This document shows, piece after piece, positions 30,283 to 32,390 of a stretch of DNA of 32,390 nt (position 1 is its first letter; each line of letters begins with the position of its first letter). The stretch lies in the NCBI GenBank assembly GCA_045590195.1, contig JAZNQN010000074.1:1-32390 (forward strand), in the 5' to 3' direction. Below the pieces are notes generated by a model. The model was not told the origin of the DNA. It made no database searches and saw nothing but the letters and a program-made list of their open reading frames with translations. The translations under genes and the position numbers were made by a program. The DNA comes from JAZNQN01 sp045590195 (GTDB taxonomy: Bacteria; Bacillota; Clostridia; UMGS1883; UMGS1540).

Positions 30283-32130
30283 ATGAAAATTGCAGTTATA
30301 AGCCGCGGCGAAAGTGATTTTTCCGCAATTTTATCAAAGTATGCCGATGTTAAAATTTTTGCGCCCGAAAATGCTGAAGGCCTTGAAAATTTTGATGCCT
30401 ATGCCATTTTGGGCGGACTTTCCGAAAGCCCTCTCTCCCTTCCTATTGATACAAGGCTTATTATAGAAAAAGCGAGAAAAGAAGGAAAGCCTGTATTTGC
30501 GGAATGGGTTGACAGCATTGGCTATGCTTATATCGACGGAAAGGCAAATTCTGTTTCAGGCAGAGCAGTTTTTTTGGGCGATGAAACTGACACTTTAAAG
30601 CGCGGCGACTTGCTTGATGACCATGATAATTCATACATAAAATTTTTCGGCTTTGAAGAGAGTGCTACTCCAATTCTCGGCTATGGCGGCCACATTATAA
30701 AGCACGACCATACCGATGAAATTCCCGAAATTAAAAAGTGCGACTGGATGCTCTGGAAATATGACGATAACACTTTGGTTTCGTCTTTCAGGCTTTGCAA
30801 CTACATAAAAGGGCGTTTTGCTCCTAAGGCACGTTGGGACGGGGTTGCAGGCATTATTGTTTCGCATCTTGTGGGCAAAAAGGTTACAGTTTCAACTACT
30901 CCTGTTGTTTCTACCGACAACCCTGCCCTTTCAGCAAAAGAAACCTTCAGCCGCGGTATGAAATGGTTTGAAAACGCAGGTATTTACATAAACGAAGGCG
31001 AAGGCGGCGTTTTGGAAGGGTTTAAGCATAACATTTTGCCAGACGGCGAGCAGCCTTATGCCGACACCGTTCGAAACGACTGCAGCGGCGAGGTTGGTGC
31101 AGCTTGCTTTTTCGACTGGTATTTAAATAAAAATGAGCTTTCGTACAAGCGCTTTAAAAATCTTCAGAATTTCTGCTTTAACAAGCTTTTTGAAAATGAA
31201 GGCCCACAGCGCGGGCTTATGCGCTGGAGCCTTACTGCATGGGGAACCTGCTATCAGGATGATGTTGCAAGAGTAATACTTGGAACACTTCTTTCAATGG
31301 AGCTTACAGAAGAAAGTGAATATTTTGATAAAATTTGTCTGGCACTTGACTATATGCTTAAAACAACGGGCACAGACGGCCTTCGTGTTTCAAGAACAGA
31401 TGCACAGTTTTTAACTGAAGAAAAAATAAAAGAGCTTTCAGGAAAACCTTCGGATTTCCCCTGTGCTCATCACAACGGTTTTTATATGGCAACTCTTCTT
31501 ATGGCTTATAAAATCTGCAAAAAGCAAATTTATTTCGACACGGCTCTTCGCGGCATTGAAACCCTTATGGCAGCATACCCTGAAACTATCCGCGAACACA
31601 GCGAAACTCAGGAGCTTTGCCGCCTTATGTTGCCCCTTGCATGCCTTTATGAGATAACGGGCGATGAAAAGCACAAAGAATATCTTTACACAGTTGCGGA
31701 AAGAATTGAAAACTTTAAGCACAAAAGCGGCGGATATGTAGAATACGACACGGGCTACCGCGCCGCAAGAAGCAGAACTTCGGGAACAGAATCTTCCCTT
31801 CTTGCCGACAACGGCGACCCTATTTGCGACCTTCTCTATTCTGCAAACTGGCTTCCGCTTGGTTTTGCCTACGCCTTTAAGGTAACAGGCGATGATATAT
31901 TCAAAAAACGCTGGCAGAGCCTTATTAAGTTTTTATCTTCTGTTCAGATGGTAAGCGACGCCCCAAGCCTTAACGGCTGCTGGTGCCGCGGAATTGACCT
32001 TGACAGAAAAGAACCCTACGGAATGCCACACGATGTTGGCTGGGGCTGCTGCGCGGTTGAAAGCGGCTGGACAGTTGCCGAAATTTTAATAGGTATAGCT
32101 TATGGTTTAGTTCTTAATATGGAAGAATAA
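30283..32130 (+). CDS. Cytoplasmic protein: amidotransferase-like domain fused to alpha/alpha-toroid domain
   Basis: 615 residues, no signal peptide or membrane helix. Residues 1–215 look like a Rossmann-like class I amidotransferase fold of the kind found in beta-galactosidase trimerisation domains (KIAVISRG, DAYAILGGLSESPLSL, GKPVFAEWVDS, VAGIIVSHLVG), with no clear Cys-His-Glu triad. Residues 220–610 have paired helices with Trp/Tyr/Cys-rich loops (LMRWSLTAWGTCYQDDVARV, FPCAHHNGFYMATLLMAY, CRGIDLDRKEPYGMPHDVGW), typical of an alpha/alpha-toroid glycan-active enzyme. I cannot assign a GH or PL family. The ATG follows CAAGGAGAATTATT. Divergence from the lyase operon suggests a role in the same glycan pathway. 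Confidence 0.8.
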   Translation: MKIAVISRGESDFSAILSKYADVKIFAPENAEGLENFDAYAILGGLSESPLSLPIDTRLIIEKARKEGKPVFAEWVDSIGYAYIDGKANSVSGRAVFLGDETDTLKRGDLLDDHDNSYIKFFGFEESATPILGYGGHIIKHDHTDEIPEIKKCDWMLWKYDDNTLVSSFRLCNYIKGRFAPKARWDGVAGIIVSHLVGKKVTVSTTPVVSTDNPALSAKETFSRGMKWFENAGIYINEGEGGVLEGFKHNILPDGEQPYADTVRNDCSGEVGAACFFDWYLNKNELSYKRFKNLQNFCFNKLFENEGPQRGLMRWSLTAWGTCYQDDVARVILGTLLSMELTEESEYFDKICLALDYMLKTTGTDGLRVSRTDAQFLTEEKIKELSGKPSDFPCAHHNGFYMATLLMAYKICKKQIYFDTALRGIETLMAAYPETIREHSETQELCRLMLPLACLYEITGDEKHKEYLYTVAERIENFKHKSGGYVEYDTGYRAARSRTSGTESSLLADNGDPICDLLYSANWLPLGFAYAFKVTGDDIFKKRWQSLIKFLSSVQMVSDAPSLNGCWCRGIDLDRKEPYGMPHDVGWGCCAVESGWTVAEILIGIAYGLVLNMEE

Positions 32131-32203
32131 AAAAAACGGTCTTAGCCGCTCACTCATAAGGAAGAATCGGTTTTAAAGCCATCTTTTTGATTTATACTTT
32201 GTC

Positions 32204-32240
32204 AAAAAAGTCCGAAATACGAAAGTATTACGGACTTTTT
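32204..32240 (+). terminator. Strong terminator after the 615-residue protein
   Basis: A 16-base stem with one A·A mismatch closes on a GAAA tetraloop: AAAAAGTCCG-A-AATAC / GTATT-A-CGGACTTTTT, followed by GTTT. It lies 73 bases after the stop. The A-run upstream means it may also work on the other strand. Confidence 0.9.
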
Positions 32241-32320
32241 GTTTCGCGTCTAAACACAAAAATCTGATATTTAAAACTGCCTTGCACCTTAAAATTTATA
32301 AGTTTGGATGCATAACAAAG

Positions 32321-32362
32321 AAAAAATGTGCATTAATCCTTGACGGATTATAAGCATTTTTT
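32321..32362. terminator. Possible second hairpin near the window edge
   Basis: An outer pair AAAAAATG / CATTTTTT encloses an inner pair AATCC–TTGAC–GGATT with unpaired bases between. It could terminate a gene lying beyond the right edge. Between 32241 and the edge I see no convincing coding region on either strand. Confidence 0.4.
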
Positions 32363-32390
32363 ATGCAGTTAGGCGCCAAAATCGTATATT

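Noticed and set aside
32241..32390. C-terminal end of a minus-strand gene entering from the right edge
   Set aside because: One minus frame is open for about 30 codons, but the predicted residues are low-complexity and match nothing I recognise.

Overview
The window looks like chromosome of a low-GC, Gram-positive, spore-forming member of the Clostridia, probably an uncultured gut or anaerobe lineage. The reasons are near-consensus sigma-A promoters (TTGACA/TATAAT, 17-bp spacer), strong GGAGG ribosome binding sites, an mltG–trmR–trhP cluster like Bacillus yrrLMNO, a SleB-type cortex hydrolase, and SLH-domain surface proteins. Abundant SLH proteins beside uronide-degrading enzymes recall pectin or glycan degraders such as the Monoglobus group, but that placement is a guess. 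All three stop codons are used normally (TAA, TAG and TGA at clear gene ends), so the standard bacterial code applies. All but two protein genes are on the minus strand.

Layout, left to right. 1–330: a tRNA unit with a perfect promoter, a truncated Trp-type tRNA fragment, an intact tRNA-Trp and a terminator. 353–3485: a small lipoprotein with its own promoter, then a two-gene glycan unit (GH88 unsaturated-uronide hydrolase, then an MFS transporter). 3535–10897: an Orn/Lys/Arg decarboxylase, an orphan plus-strand membrane peptide, and a tightly packed housekeeping operon tex–yifB–tsaE–tsaB–rpiB–nrdR. 10896–14996: sn-glycerol-1-phosphate dehydrogenase, a YeiH-family transporter, a SleB-like spore or wall hydrolase and a membrane TPR protein. 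15087–20625: the operon DJ-1/PfpI–mltG–trmR–trhP–proB–proA, with 4-bp overlaps at three junctions, joining tRNA wobble modification and wall-glycan processing to proline synthesis.

20628–30135 is the most unusual part. It is a four-gene operon of exported proteins transcribed leftward from a strong promoter at 30107–30135: an SLH-anchored protein, a second SLH protein of 902 residues, a 1077-residue heparinase II/III-like lyase with a discoidin-type C-terminus, and a secreted protein with a jelly-roll-like middle. The first gene is interrupted by a single in-frame TAA at codon 80, while the protein stays coherent on both sides. Divergently at 30283–32130 lies a cytoplasmic 615-residue protein combining an N-terminal amidotransferase-like fold with an alpha/alpha-toroid domain.

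How it may fit together (inference): the lyase would cleave uronic-acid polysaccharide at the SLH-decorated surface, giving oligosaccharides with 4,5-unsaturated ends. Such products are the substrate class of GH88 enzymes, so the separate GH88–MFS unit could import and hydrolyse them, and the divergent toroid protein may act on related intracellular intermediates. No CRISPR array, insertion sequence, phage gene or rRNA was seen.
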